IMG/VR virus record: IMGVR_UViG_3300042691_004832
Span: 1 to 28,844 of that record
Origin: a virus
Direction: 5' to 3' (one strand)
DNA: 28,844 bases
Shown here: positions 23,382-28,281 of the stretch, piece after piece
Layout of the letters: the number at the start of each line of letters is the position of its first letter
Position numbering within the stretch: the stretch's first letter is position 1
Made by a program: the position numbers and the translations under genes
The notes under the pieces: model-generated
Seen by the model: the letters and a program-made list of their open reading frames with translations, nothing else
Told to the model about the DNA's origin: nothing
The model's database searches: none

Positions 23382-24656
23382 CTAGGCAAATCTAGTCTGT
23401 GCTGCAAAAACAGTGAAAGCAGACGCTACTGTTGATGTATTTGCTACTTTCATTGCTGTTATTGAATAAATATCAATACTAGAAGTGTTGCCAGCAGTTG
23501 GTGCTGTTGCATTTTGCCACTTTGTGGCGGAAGTTACAGAAGAGCCATCAATTTCTATTGAAGTCATATATCTTGCAGCACCTGCACCATTAGTTACAAG
23601 ATTTGCAATCGTTAAAGACTGTCCCGTTGTCATCAAGTTATTGAGAGAAGTTGATGCGCTTCCAGTTACATTCAAAATCCAGTTTGCGCTGGCTGCTGAT
23701 GTGTAATATACAACAGATCCTTGATCCATAACGTTGTGAATTATAGTTCCTGTTGCAGAAAATGAAGTAACTGCTGCAGCCTCTATAATTTCTTCTACTT
23801 TTGTTACTCCTGCAAGAGTTGCATTGTTAATTGTTGGAGATGTTAAAGTCTTGTTTGTAAGAGTTTCTGATCCAGCAATGGAAGCAACATCAGCATCAGA
23901 TACAGCAGTATTTAGTTGTGCAAGTGTTGTTGTTACCGTGTTAGAAGAGAAAGAAAAAGTTTTATTTGTTAATGTTTGCGCTGTATTTAAATCAACAACC
24001 GTTGCTGTATCAATTGCAACAGATGGAATAGGTCCAGCACCATTTGTAACTGTAATACCTGTACCAGCAGAAACTGCGGTTAGATCTCCTGGATCACTCC
24101 ATGCAAGTCCACTTGTTGTACTTGAGTCTGCCTTTAGATATTGTCCATTACTTCCAACTGTCAAAACTGTGACGGTATCATTAGAAACACCTGCAAGCAA
24201 ATCTCCCTTTGCTGCAATAATTGCTGCTGGAATAAATGGGTTTCCAGTTGTAGAAGTAGATGCATCTTTGTCTACCCAGATAACACCAGATGTAATATTA
24301 GATGTAGGAGCATTGTTATTATAAATTGCGGTAGCGCCAATAACAGAACTTGTCATTGATCCATCAAGATCAACCCAGATATATCCGTCTGGAATTCCTG
24401 ATGGTGTAAAGTCTCCAGCAACTGGAGCACTTGATGTTGCATCTCCACCAGATGATGGACGTGCTTCTAGTAATGCAATATCAGATTCAATTTCTTTAAG
24501 CCAATAGGCTAAACCACCAGAACCAATTCCAGCGGTAGTTGCAATAGAAGTATATGCTCCATAGTGATATGCTTTAAACGCATTCTGGATATCTGCTGAA
24601 TCTGTTAAACCTGGTATATTAACACTGTATATCGTGCCAATACTTTCTACTGCCAT
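23382..24656 (-). CDS. Tail fibre protein
   Basis: 424 residues. N-terminus about 1-75 is helical (IPGLTDSADIQNAFKAYHYG, EIESDIALLEARPSSGGDA), a probable docking and trimer segment. Then GYIWVDLDGSMTSS and VIWVDKDASTSTT twice-repeated segments, GDLTAVSAGTGITVTNGAGP, TLTNKTLTSPTINNAT linkers, and a 130-residue C-terminal domain that aligns with the fibre at 20583-21545. Own promoter TGGTATAAT and GGAGAGGTG before ATG 24656. It heads an operon with the type III/glycine-rich adhesin and the conserved small protein. Confidence 0.82.
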   Translation of the reverse strand: MAVESIGTIYSVNIPGLTDSADIQNAFKAYHYGAYTSIATTAGIGSGGLAYWLKEIESDIALLEARPSSGGDATSSAPVAGDFTPSGIPDGYIWVDLDGSMTSSVIGATAIYNNNAPTSNITSGVIWVDKDASTSTTGNPFIPAAIIAAKGDLLAGVSNDTVTVLTVGSNGQYLKADSSTTSGLAWSDPGDLTAVSAGTGITVTNGAGPIPSVAIDTATVVDLNTAQTLTNKTFSFSSNTVTTTLAQLNTAVSDADVASIAGSETLTNKTLTSPTINNATLAGVTKVEEIIEAAAVTSFSATGTIIHNVMDQGSVVYYTSAASANWILNVTGSASTSLNNLMTTGQSLTIANLVTNGAGAARYMTSIEIDGSSVTSATKWQNATAPTAGNTSSIDIYSITAMKVANTSTVASAFTVFAAQTRFA

Positions 24657-24673
24657 AGGATCACCTCTCCAAA

Positions 24674-24682
24674 ATTATACCA
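24674..24682 (-). promoter_or_regulatory. Extended -10 promoter TGGTATAAT
   Basis: TGGTATAAT on the minus strand, 17 bases before ATG 24656, with GGAGAGGTG between. Same spacing as the promoters at 6602 and 21563. Confidence 0.65.
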
Positions 24683-24687
24683 CATTC

Positions 24688-25254
24688 TTACGATTCGCCT
24701 GCTTCGACTATCGTAATAAAAAAGTGGACAACTACTTCCTCGGCCAAATTAGACCAAGTACTACTTACGTATTCAACAGCCTCTAAATCAATCACCAGAT
24801 CATCTCCAGATATGCTTACAAGGGTCATAGCAGAGGCTACAGGGCTGTCGTGAGCAATGCTGTACTGAATACTAAAGTTATCTGCTACAAAGGCTGTTTC
24901 TGCGTCTGTAATGTCTGCAATAGGAATTATTACTTCTGCAGTACCGCCAGCAAATGTGACAGCATAGTTCTTGCTAAAAATAGTTGGATTCATTTTTAAT
25001 ACTTCAATCCAAGTATCTCCACCAGGTTGTGCTACATATTGATATAAATATCCATAATCAGCGCCTGGCGATGTATTTATATATAAATCATTAAGTTCTG
25101 GTGTTTGACCAATTTCTACACTATTTGGATTTCCAACGCCAACAAATACTTGACTACCACGAATTCCTTGTGGACCAATATCAACTAATAATTCAATTGT
25201 AGATGGTGGACCTAGAACTGTAATGTCATCATTAGATAATAATACTTCTGGCAT
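24688..25254 (-). CDS. Tail/baseplate-like protein with a short collagen-like motif
   Basis: 188 residues: an N-terminal beta segment (PEVLLSNDDITVLGPPSTIE), then GPQGIRG, a one- or two-turn collagen-like motif seen in phage fibres, then a beta-rich domain (LNDLYINTSPGADYGYLYQY, FSIQYSIAHDSPVASAMTLV) and a hydrophobic end (EEVVVHFFITIVEAGES). No Cys. It overlaps the upstream stop by one base (TAATG), so it is in the same operon as the GDT proteins. Probably part of a fibre base or baseplate. Confidence 0.7.
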   Translation of the reverse strand: MPEVLLSNDDITVLGPPSTIELLVDIGPQGIRGSQVFVGVGNPNSVEIGQTPELNDLYINTSPGADYGYLYQYVAQPGGDTWIEVLKMNPTIFSKNYAVTFAGGTAEVIIPIADITDAETAFVADNFSIQYSIAHDSPVASAMTLVSISGDDLVIDLEAVEYVSSTWSNLAEEVVVHFFITIVEAGES

Positions 25255-25604
25255 TATACGGCACCCGTAACCTGCTCTGTTACAGATATCGTGCCAGTTA
25301 AAAGTGTGTATACAAGAGAAGCACCAGAATCAACTTGTACGTCATAAACATATGTTCCTGGAGCAAGTTGTTCTCCCACACCTGGCAAAATTGTACATGT
25401 AACTAAATTATTTACTTCATCAACTACGGCTTGTGCTTCATACTGAACAACGCTTGTTGCTGCTCCTCGGGCGGTAGCAATAAAGAAATCCGCATCATAA
25501 CCATCTAAATCAAAAGCAGAACCATCAGAGTTTTTTGGACGAATGACAAATTGGTTTGTATCGCCACGGTAGTAACTAAAATTATATGTTGCTGGAAATG
25601 CCAT
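25254..25604 (-). CDS. GDT-motif small beta protein (BppU-like), paralogue 2
   Basis: 116 residues: AFPATYNFSYYRGDTNQFVI, AFDLDGYDADFFIATARGA, then a second beta half ending YTLLTGTISVTEQVTGAV. RGDT followed by DLDGYDADF corresponds to the BppU-like upper-baseplate N-terminal pattern (RGDT then DLTG-A-x-x). It lies between a 31-residue gene and the collagen-like protein, joined by one-base overlaps (TAATG) on both sides, so the three are translated as a unit. A baseplate-component role is inferred. Confidence 0.7.
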   Translation of the reverse strand: MAFPATYNFSYYRGDTNQFVIRPKNSDGSAFDLDGYDADFFIATARGAATSVVQYEAQAVVDEVNNLVTCTILPGVGEQLAPGTYVYDVQVDSGASLVYTLLTGTISVTEQVTGAV

Positions 25605-25699
25605 TAGCGTGACACCTTATAAATCTTTCCGTCTACTTTAATAACAGGTGGAATATCAGTGCGTGTATCACTGATTTTTACGACGGTAGGCAAAGTCAT
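25604..25699 (-). CDS. 31-residue protein coupled to two GDT-motif genes
   Basis: 31 codons plus TAA. The start overlaps the upstream stop (ATGA at 25696-25699) and its stop overlaps the next start (TAATG). GGAGG lies about 7 bases before its ATG. The product (TLPTVVKISDTRTDIPPVIK, then DGKIYKVSR) is polar with a beta-strand ending. Being placed exactly between two coupled genes, with a good ribosome-binding site and no spacer, makes chance unlikely. It may be a tail or baseplate peptide, or serve only to couple translation. No family recognised. Confidence 0.65.
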   Translation of the reverse strand: MTLPTVVKISDTRTDIPPVIKVDGKIYKVSR

Positions 25700-26106
25700 A
25701 ATGATCCTCCTGGAGTAATATCTCCCAATACTCTAATTGTACCAATAACTGGAGTCCAAGCAGTGTCTTCTCCCGATACTGGAATATGTGCTGTTAAATC
25801 AAAAGGCAGTTCGGCTACGATGGTTTTATATGTGCTACCCCATTTTTCAGTCAGTGATGCGGGGGCAGTAATAGTCACCGATCCAGTAGTAGCAGTAACT
25901 GATAATTCATCTAGCACGTCCCCAGTTGGATCATAAGCAGTTGCTTCAAAAGTCCAAGTAGAAGTATTCCATTTTGTTATTTCATCATCATTTAAAAAAT
26001 CTACCTTTAGCGTAGCGGTGTCGCCACGAACAACATTCCATTGAATATTGGCTGGATTCGCTCCGAATTTATAGGTATCAGAAACAACAAAGGATTTTTC
26101 AGTCAT
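25696..26106 (-). CDS. GDT-motif small beta protein (BppU-like), paralogue 3
   Basis: 136 residues: ANPANIQWNVVRGDTATLKV, WNTSTWTFEATAYDP, then beta segments and HIPVSGEDTAWTPVIGTIRV. The layout with P-x-I-x-W-x-V-V-(R/S)GDT and (L/N)TSTWT matches the protein at 12860-13258 (TITWTVVSGDT, DLSTWTLAMDI), closest of the set. It is first in the operon 26106 to 24688 and has TGGTATAAT ending 8 bases before its ATG with no Shine-Dalgarno sequence, so it may be translated from a leaderless or near-leaderless mRNA. Confidence 0.7.
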   Translation of the reverse strand: MTEKSFVVSDTYKFGANPANIQWNVVRGDTATLKVDFLNDDEITKWNTSTWTFEATAYDPTGDVLDELSVTATTGSVTITAPASLTEKWGSTYKTIVAELPFDLTAHIPVSGEDTAWTPVIGTIRVLGDITPGGSL

Positions 26107-26114
26107 AATGTTTG

Positions 26115-26123
26115 ATTATACCA
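26115..26123 (-). promoter_or_regulatory. Extended -10 promoter TGGTATAAT, leaderless layout
   Basis: TGGTATAAT on the minus strand, 8 bases before ATG 26106, no Shine-Dalgarno sequence between. Confidence 0.6.
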
Positions 26124-26139
26124 CGAAAATAAGGCTGAA

Positions 26140-26182
26140 CCCGTCAGGGGCAGTGGGGGTGGGTAGAGAGCAACCTGACGGG
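26140..26182. repeat. GC-rich 9-bp inverted repeat upstream of the fibre bank
   Basis: CCCGTCAGG at 26140-26148 and its perfect reverse complement CCTGACGGG at 26174-26182, with a 25-base loop dominated by G on the plus strand. It stands out in an AT-rich intergenic stretch (26107-26343). Not followed by a T-run, so a plain terminator is unlikely. It could be an operator, a processing hairpin, or a packaging or recombination site. The rest of 26107-26343 holds only the promoter at 26271 and one 24-codon open frame of doubtful meaning. Confidence 0.55.
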
Positions 26183-26270
26183 CCAGCACGTTTATTCTAA
26201 CATTATTTAGGACATATCGGACAGTTTTATAACGATTTGGTAAATTTTTTAAAAAAGTTGAGTTTTACTC

Positions 26271-26298
26271 TTGACAAGAAAATTTTATAGTGTATACT
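26271..26298 (+). promoter_or_regulatory. Strong sigma-70-type promoter TTGACA-16-TATACT, facing into the holin gene
   Basis: A perfect -35 hexamer TTGACA at 26271-26276, a 16-base spacer and TATACT at 26293-26298. It points rightward into the 3' end of the minus-strand holin gene. A 24-codon open frame starts at 26317, with GAGGG shortly before. The RNA could be antisense to holin mRNA or lead to the plus-strand gene at 26711. Confidence 0.6.
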
Positions 26299-26343
26299 TA
26301 AATATTAAGAGGGTAAATGGTTAAAAGAAAAAAGATATATAGA

Positions 26344-26571
26344 TTACTTATTAACGTGATCTTCAAGATGAATCAACATAGCGTCGTATAGTTTATCTAC
26401 TTTTGATTCAAGCCGAGTTACTTGATCTTTCATGCTAGATCCACTATTTGGCTTTAGTTCGATCATTATTTCTTCAATGTATTTTTTCAAGATCCACCTC
26501 AAAACTAGTCCCACCGAGCCGACGATTCCAATTATCGTTGCAACCAATCCAGCCCATTCTTGTGGTGACAT
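26344..26571 (-). CDS. Holin-like small membrane protein
   Basis: 75 residues with one strong membrane segment at about 7-27 (GLVATIIGIVGSVGLVLRWI), then basic residues (LKK), and a soluble, probably coiled-coil, C-terminal half (MKDQVTRLESKVDKLYDAML). The topology, length and place next to the lysis-type region fit a single-segment phage holin, which makes inner-membrane lesions and times lysis. Other small membrane roles are possible. TGATATAAT ends 9 bases before ATG 26571 with no Shine-Dalgarno sequence, another leaderless layout. The endolysin is 12 kb away, so the lysis genes are not clustered. Confidence 0.7.
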   Translation of the reverse strand: MSPQEWAGLVATIIGIVGSVGLVLRWILKKYIEEIMIELKPNSGSSMKDQVTRLESKVDKLYDAMLIHLEDHVNK

Positions 26572-26580
26572 AATGAAGAA

Positions 26581-26589
26581 ATTATATCA
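26581..26589 (-). promoter_or_regulatory. Extended -10 promoter TGATATAAT, near-leaderless
   Basis: TGATATAAT on the minus strand, 9 bases before the holin ATG. Same spacing as at 970 and 13782. Confidence 0.6.
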
Positions 26590-26674
26590 CGTATTTTCGG
26601 CGGGACGCAAAAAGAATAACAAACCATCAATGACTAACACGAATCAAAGATACGAATAGCGTCAAGATTCTGGT

Positions 26675-26703
26675 TTGCATTCTATAAGCCCATAAGGTAT
26701 AAT
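26675..26703 (+). promoter_or_regulatory. Promoter TTGCAT-17-TATAAT for the Cys-rich gene
   Basis: TTGCAT at 26675-26680, a 17-base spacer, TATAAT at 26698-26703. The hexamer overlaps the first ATG (26702) and leaves 7 bases to the next in-frame ATG (26711). Confidence 0.65.
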
Positions 26704-26710
26704 GGCTGAT

Positions 26711-26923
26711 ATGGATAACCAGAATGACCGTGATGTAAAACCCTGGGATCTATTAAATCCAAATCAGCCAAGGTCTGTTGAGGAATTGCATATAGCCCGA
26801 TTAGAGATATGTAGGGGATGTGAGTTTTTTAAACCAAGGACAGAGCGCTGTAGCAAATGTGGATGTTTTATGAAGTTAAAGACAAAGTTGGAAAATGCTA
26901 AGTGTCCAGTTGGAAAGTGGTAG
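26711..26923 (+). CDS. Cysteine-rich zinc-ribbon phage protein
   Basis: 70 residues from ATG 26711 (73 from ATG 26702). The C-terminal half is a Cys cluster: ICRGCEFF, RCSKCGCFMKLK, AKCPVGKW, that is CxxC, CxxCxC, then CPxGKW, a classic zinc-ribbon layout. I recall similar short proteins (CxxCGCFM ... CPxGKW) across phage genomes with no proven function. The N-terminal half is polar (DVKPWDLLNPNQPRSVEELH). Start choice: the -10 element overlaps ATG 26702, favouring 26711 on a leaderless mRNA, but AAGG lies 4 bases before 26702, so both remain open. It is the first plus-strand gene at the right. Confidence 0.78.
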   Translation: MDNQNDRDVKPWDLLNPNQPRSVEELHIARLEICRGCEFFKPRTERCSKCGCFMKLKTKLENAKCPVGKW

Positions 26924-26947
26924 GGTTTTTTATACCCCGCCGATTTT
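26923..26947 (+). terminator. Weak terminator candidate
   Basis: GGGT, 7-base loop, ACCC, then CGCCGATTTTTT. It overlaps the stop codon region of the Cys-rich gene. The stem is short, so the call is tentative. Confidence 0.3.
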
Positions 26948-27009
26948 TTGCAAATAGGCAAAATAATTTAACAAACCAAATAGCAGGATTAAGAGTGCTA
27001 TAGCGTATT

Positions 27010-27207
27010 TTATATAGACCACCAGCCTCTTATGGTACCGCCCTCTACTGGGCAAATATATTCTTTGTTTTTACCAGATGCATAATATTCTTTAAATAGT
27101 CTTAGATCTAATTCTCTATCAGGCTCATGGGTATACCGCCCACAATGAGGGCAAACCTCGGAATTGACATATTCATATACGTGGATACAGGGAGTGGGGT
27201 TTGGCAT
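27010..27207 (-). CDS. Small CxxC (zinc-binding) phage protein
   Basis: 65 residues from ATG 27207 (78 if the upstream ATG at 27246 is used). PNPTPCIHVYEYVNSEVCPH, CGRYTHEPDRELDLRLF, and a C-terminal ICPVEGGTIRGWWSI. The CIHVYEY ... EVCPHCGR pattern is one I recall from small actinophage genes, perhaps binding metal. TATAAT ends 6 bases before ATG 27207. The longer start lies in an AT-rich direct repeat, so 27207 is preferred. Function unknown. Confidence 0.72.
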   Translation of the reverse strand: MPNPTPCIHVYEYVNSEVCPHCGRYTHEPDRELDLRLFKEYYASGKNKEYICPVEGGTIRGWWSI

Positions 27208-27213
27208 GTATTT

Positions 27214-27219
27214 ATTATA
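27214..27219 (-). promoter_or_regulatory. -10 element TATAAT that sets the start
   Basis: GGGTATAAT on the minus strand, TATAAT at 27214-27219, 6 bases before ATG 27207. GG rather than TG precedes it. Supports the shorter protein. Confidence 0.45.
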
Positions 27220-27224
27220 CCCTG

Positions 27225-27269
27225 GAAAATCTGAATATTTTTTCATTTTGAGAAAATCTGAATATTTTT
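27225..27269. repeat. Direct repeat, two copies of 18 bases
   Basis: GAAAATCTGAATATTTTT at 27225-27242 and 27252-27269, 27 bases apart. AT-rich, one copy inside and one outside the longer frame of the small CxxC gene. May be a slippage duplication or a binding site. Confidence 0.6.
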
Positions 27270-27297
27270 CTAAGATGTATGATGCATGATTTTAAAA

Positions 27298-27342
27298 AAT
27301 AAAATAAAAAAAATAGTGCGACCACTACTAGAGAGATCGCAC
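27298..27342 (-). terminator. Terminator for the small-gene cluster
   Basis: An 8-bp stem (one T-G wobble), arms 27316-27323 and 27335-27342, then a T-rich run on the minus strand (A-rich 27298-27313 on plus). It ends leftward transcripts from the 27353-27933 genes. Confidence 0.7.
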
Positions 27343-27352
27343 CTAGGGGCAT

Positions 27353-27535
27353 TTACCTAACGGGAGCAGTGCCCTGTAAGTATCCGTCAATACCTAATAA
27401 ATCACAAGTAATTTTTACTCTCTGATTTTTCTTTAGAGATTTTTTATACAAATCTATAAAGTAATAAACATTTTCTTTAGTAGGCAAATCCATTGTTGAT
27501 GTGTTGCCTGACATACTAGTTATTGTTAGTTTCAT
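27353..27535 (-). CDS. Small protein of unknown function
   Basis: 60 residues: KLTITSMSGNTSTMDLPTKE, NVYYFIDLYKKSLKKNQRVK, ITCDLLGIDGYLQG. It has a beta start, a basic helical middle and no signal peptide. GAGGT stands about 9 bases before the ATG. It overlaps the end of the upstream 42-residue gene by 20 bases. No family recognised; its place in a run of small genes suggests an early-gene, host-modifying type, which is inference only. Confidence 0.6.
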   Translation of the reverse strand: MKLTITSMSGNTSTMDLPTKENVYYFIDLYKKSLKKNQRVKITCDLLGIDGYLQGTAPVR

Positions 27536-27644
27536 TTTTATCTACCTCGCTTTTTTCGTAATGTGTTCTGTCATAGTTAGCAAGTGTCCCACCATTGGCT
27601 AGGTGGGCTATCCTGCGTAATTGTTCATCTGAGTAAGTAGCCAC
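27516..27644 (-). CDS. Candidate 42-residue protein
   Basis: A GTG start at 27644 shares its first base with the last base of the upstream stop (TAGTG), and the frame then stays open for 42 codons: ATYSDEQLRRIAHLANGG, TLANYDRTHYEKSEVDKNE. Soluble, charged, probably a helix then a polar tail. No ribosome-binding site before the GTG, so it would depend on coupling with the gene upstream. The stop overlaps the start of the 60-residue gene by 20 bases. The frame is seen; expression is inferred. Confidence 0.5.
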   Translation of the reverse strand: MATYSDEQLRRIAHLANGGTLANYDRTHYEKSEVDKNETNNN

Positions 27645-27754
27645 TATGCTACACACTCGCAAGGCTCAACGCCGTAATCATCGTTATCTCCGTAGAAAAT
27701 AACGCCGTGCCCGTAGCACTCATCGCAATTTATTCTTTCTAATGCGTTTATCAT
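27644..27754 (-). CDS. 36-residue Cys-rich protein (CxxC and CxC)
   Basis: 36 codons from ATG 27754. INALERINCDECYGHGVIF, YGDNDDYGVEPCECVA: a CxxC pair at 10-13 and CxC at the end, four cysteines that could bind one zinc. GAAAGGATA lies about 8 bases before the ATG. Its promoter-like site (TGTCAG-N10-TACACT) lies 24 bases upstream, inside the 3' end of the preceding gene. Its stop is coupled (TAGTG) to the next candidate gene. Family not recognised. Confidence 0.65.
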   Translation of the reverse strand: MINALERINCDECYGHGVIFYGDNDDYGVEPCECVA

Positions 27755-27774
27755 TTTTAGTTATCCTTTCTTTC

Positions 27775-27933
27775 TTAAAGTGTAGCAGGGGCTACTGACA
27801 TAGCCTCTACTGTAAATCCGTAAGCCACTAGGCTATCCATAAGGTCATTTATCTGACGCTCATTTATCATCAACATATTTGATGTTGTAAGTATTGTATC
27901 CTCTTTGGATACTGTGTAATTTAGTGTTAGCAT
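27775..27933 (-). CDS. 52-residue protein of unknown function
   Basis: 52 codons from ATG 27933: LTLNYTVSKEDTILTTSNML, MINERQINDLMDSLVAYGF, TVEAMSVAPATL. No Cys; a helical middle. AGGTAG lies before the ATG and a TGTCAG-N10-TAGAAT site 35 bases upstream. The last 9 codons double as the promoter site for the 36-residue gene. Function unknown. Confidence 0.65.
   Translation of the reverse strand: MLTLNYTVSKEDTILTTSNMLMINERQINDLMDSLVAYGFTVEAMSVAPATL
27779..27800 (-). promoter_or_regulatory. TGTCAG-N10-TACACT promoter-like site, copy E
   Basis: TGTCAG at 27795-27800, exactly 10 bases, TACACT at 27779-27784 (minus strand; preceded by TGC). 24 bases before ATG 27754. Lies within the C-terminal codons of the 52-residue gene. 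Confidence 0.6.
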
Positions 27934-27968
27934 TTTTGCTACCTAACCTTTCTTTTTGTTATACTGTA

Positions 27969-27990
27969 ATTCTATCTGTTGCCACTGACA
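27969..27990 (-). promoter_or_regulatory. TGTCAG-N10-TAGAAT promoter-like site, copy A
   Basis: TGTCAG at 27985-27990, 10 bases, TAGAAT at 27969-27974 (minus strand), followed by TACAGTATAA. 35 bases before ATG 27933. No classical -35 hexamer. The stretch from here to 28030 also holds small GC-rich hairpins (GGGGTAGCCCC at 28008-28018, and GTGTGA/TCACAC at 28017-28034). Confidence 0.6.
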
Positions 27991-28029
27991 TTTTGGGGGG
28001 TCTGTGGGGTAGCCCCTGTGTGATTTACC

Positions 28030-28140
28030 TCACACTCTAGAGGCTATTAGCCCCTCTATACACTTATCGCATAGGGCAGGAATACTGCGCTTAGAGACAT
28101 AGGCTTGAGAGCCACAAGTTAGACATGGTTTCTTTATCAT
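28030..28140 (-). CDS. 36-residue double CxxC zinc-binding protein
   Basis: 36 codons from ATG 28140. IKKPCLTCGSQAYVSKRS, IPALCDKCIEGLIASRV: two CxxC pairs (residues 6-9 and 25-28) 15 residues apart, a zinc-ribbon or treble-clef spacing. GAAAGGA lies before the ATG; a TGTCAG-N10-TAGAAT site is 35 bases upstream, the same distance as for the 52-residue gene. It is likely a small metal-bound regulator or adaptor; the family is not recognised. Confidence 0.68.
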   Translation of the reverse strand: MIKKPCLTCGSQAYVSKRSIPALCDKCIEGLIASRV

Positions 28141-28175
28141 GTTGAAATCCTTTCTGTTAATTTCTTATACTGCGT

Positions 28176-28197
28176 ATTCTACACGCTATCACTGACA
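28176..28197 (-). promoter_or_regulatory. TGTCAG-N10-TAGAAT promoter-like site, copy B
   Basis: TGTCAG at 28192-28197, 10 bases, TAGAAT at 28176-28181 (minus strand), followed by ACGCAGTATAAG. 35 bases before ATG 28140. TTGAAA lies 17 bases upstream of TAGAAT, the only copy with a classical -35-like hexamer. Confidence 0.6.
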
Positions 28198-28212
28198 TTT
28201 TCAAGTCTGCCG

Positions 28213-28281
28213 TCGGCGTGTCGCAAGGTATTTTTTGTGGCGTTGCTCACACCCTGCCCACCCCCGAGGTCGGGCGTGTCG
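28213..28281. repeat. Two copies of TCGG(G)CGTGTCG in a GC-rich patch
   Basis: TCGGCGTGTCG at 28213-28223 and TCGGGCGTGTCG at 28270-28281. A third, inverted copy (CGACACGCCCGA) lies at 28742-28753. They stand out in AT-rich DNA and flank the plus-strand small genes. Candidate protein-binding sites. Confidence 0.5.

Noticed and set aside
26149-26182. G-quadruplex in the G-rich loop
   Set aside because: Only three close G-runs; the fourth is about 16 bases away, so the motif is weak.
26317-26391. 24-codon open frame after the promoter at 26271
   Set aside because: Only a weak GAGGG upstream and Lys-rich random-looking codons; overlaps the holin 3' end. Not enough to call a gene.
26432-26659. 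Plus-strand frame of 75 codons covering the holin gene
   Set aside because: Mostly complementary to the holin, whose membrane topology and promoter favour the minus strand. No ribosome-binding site.
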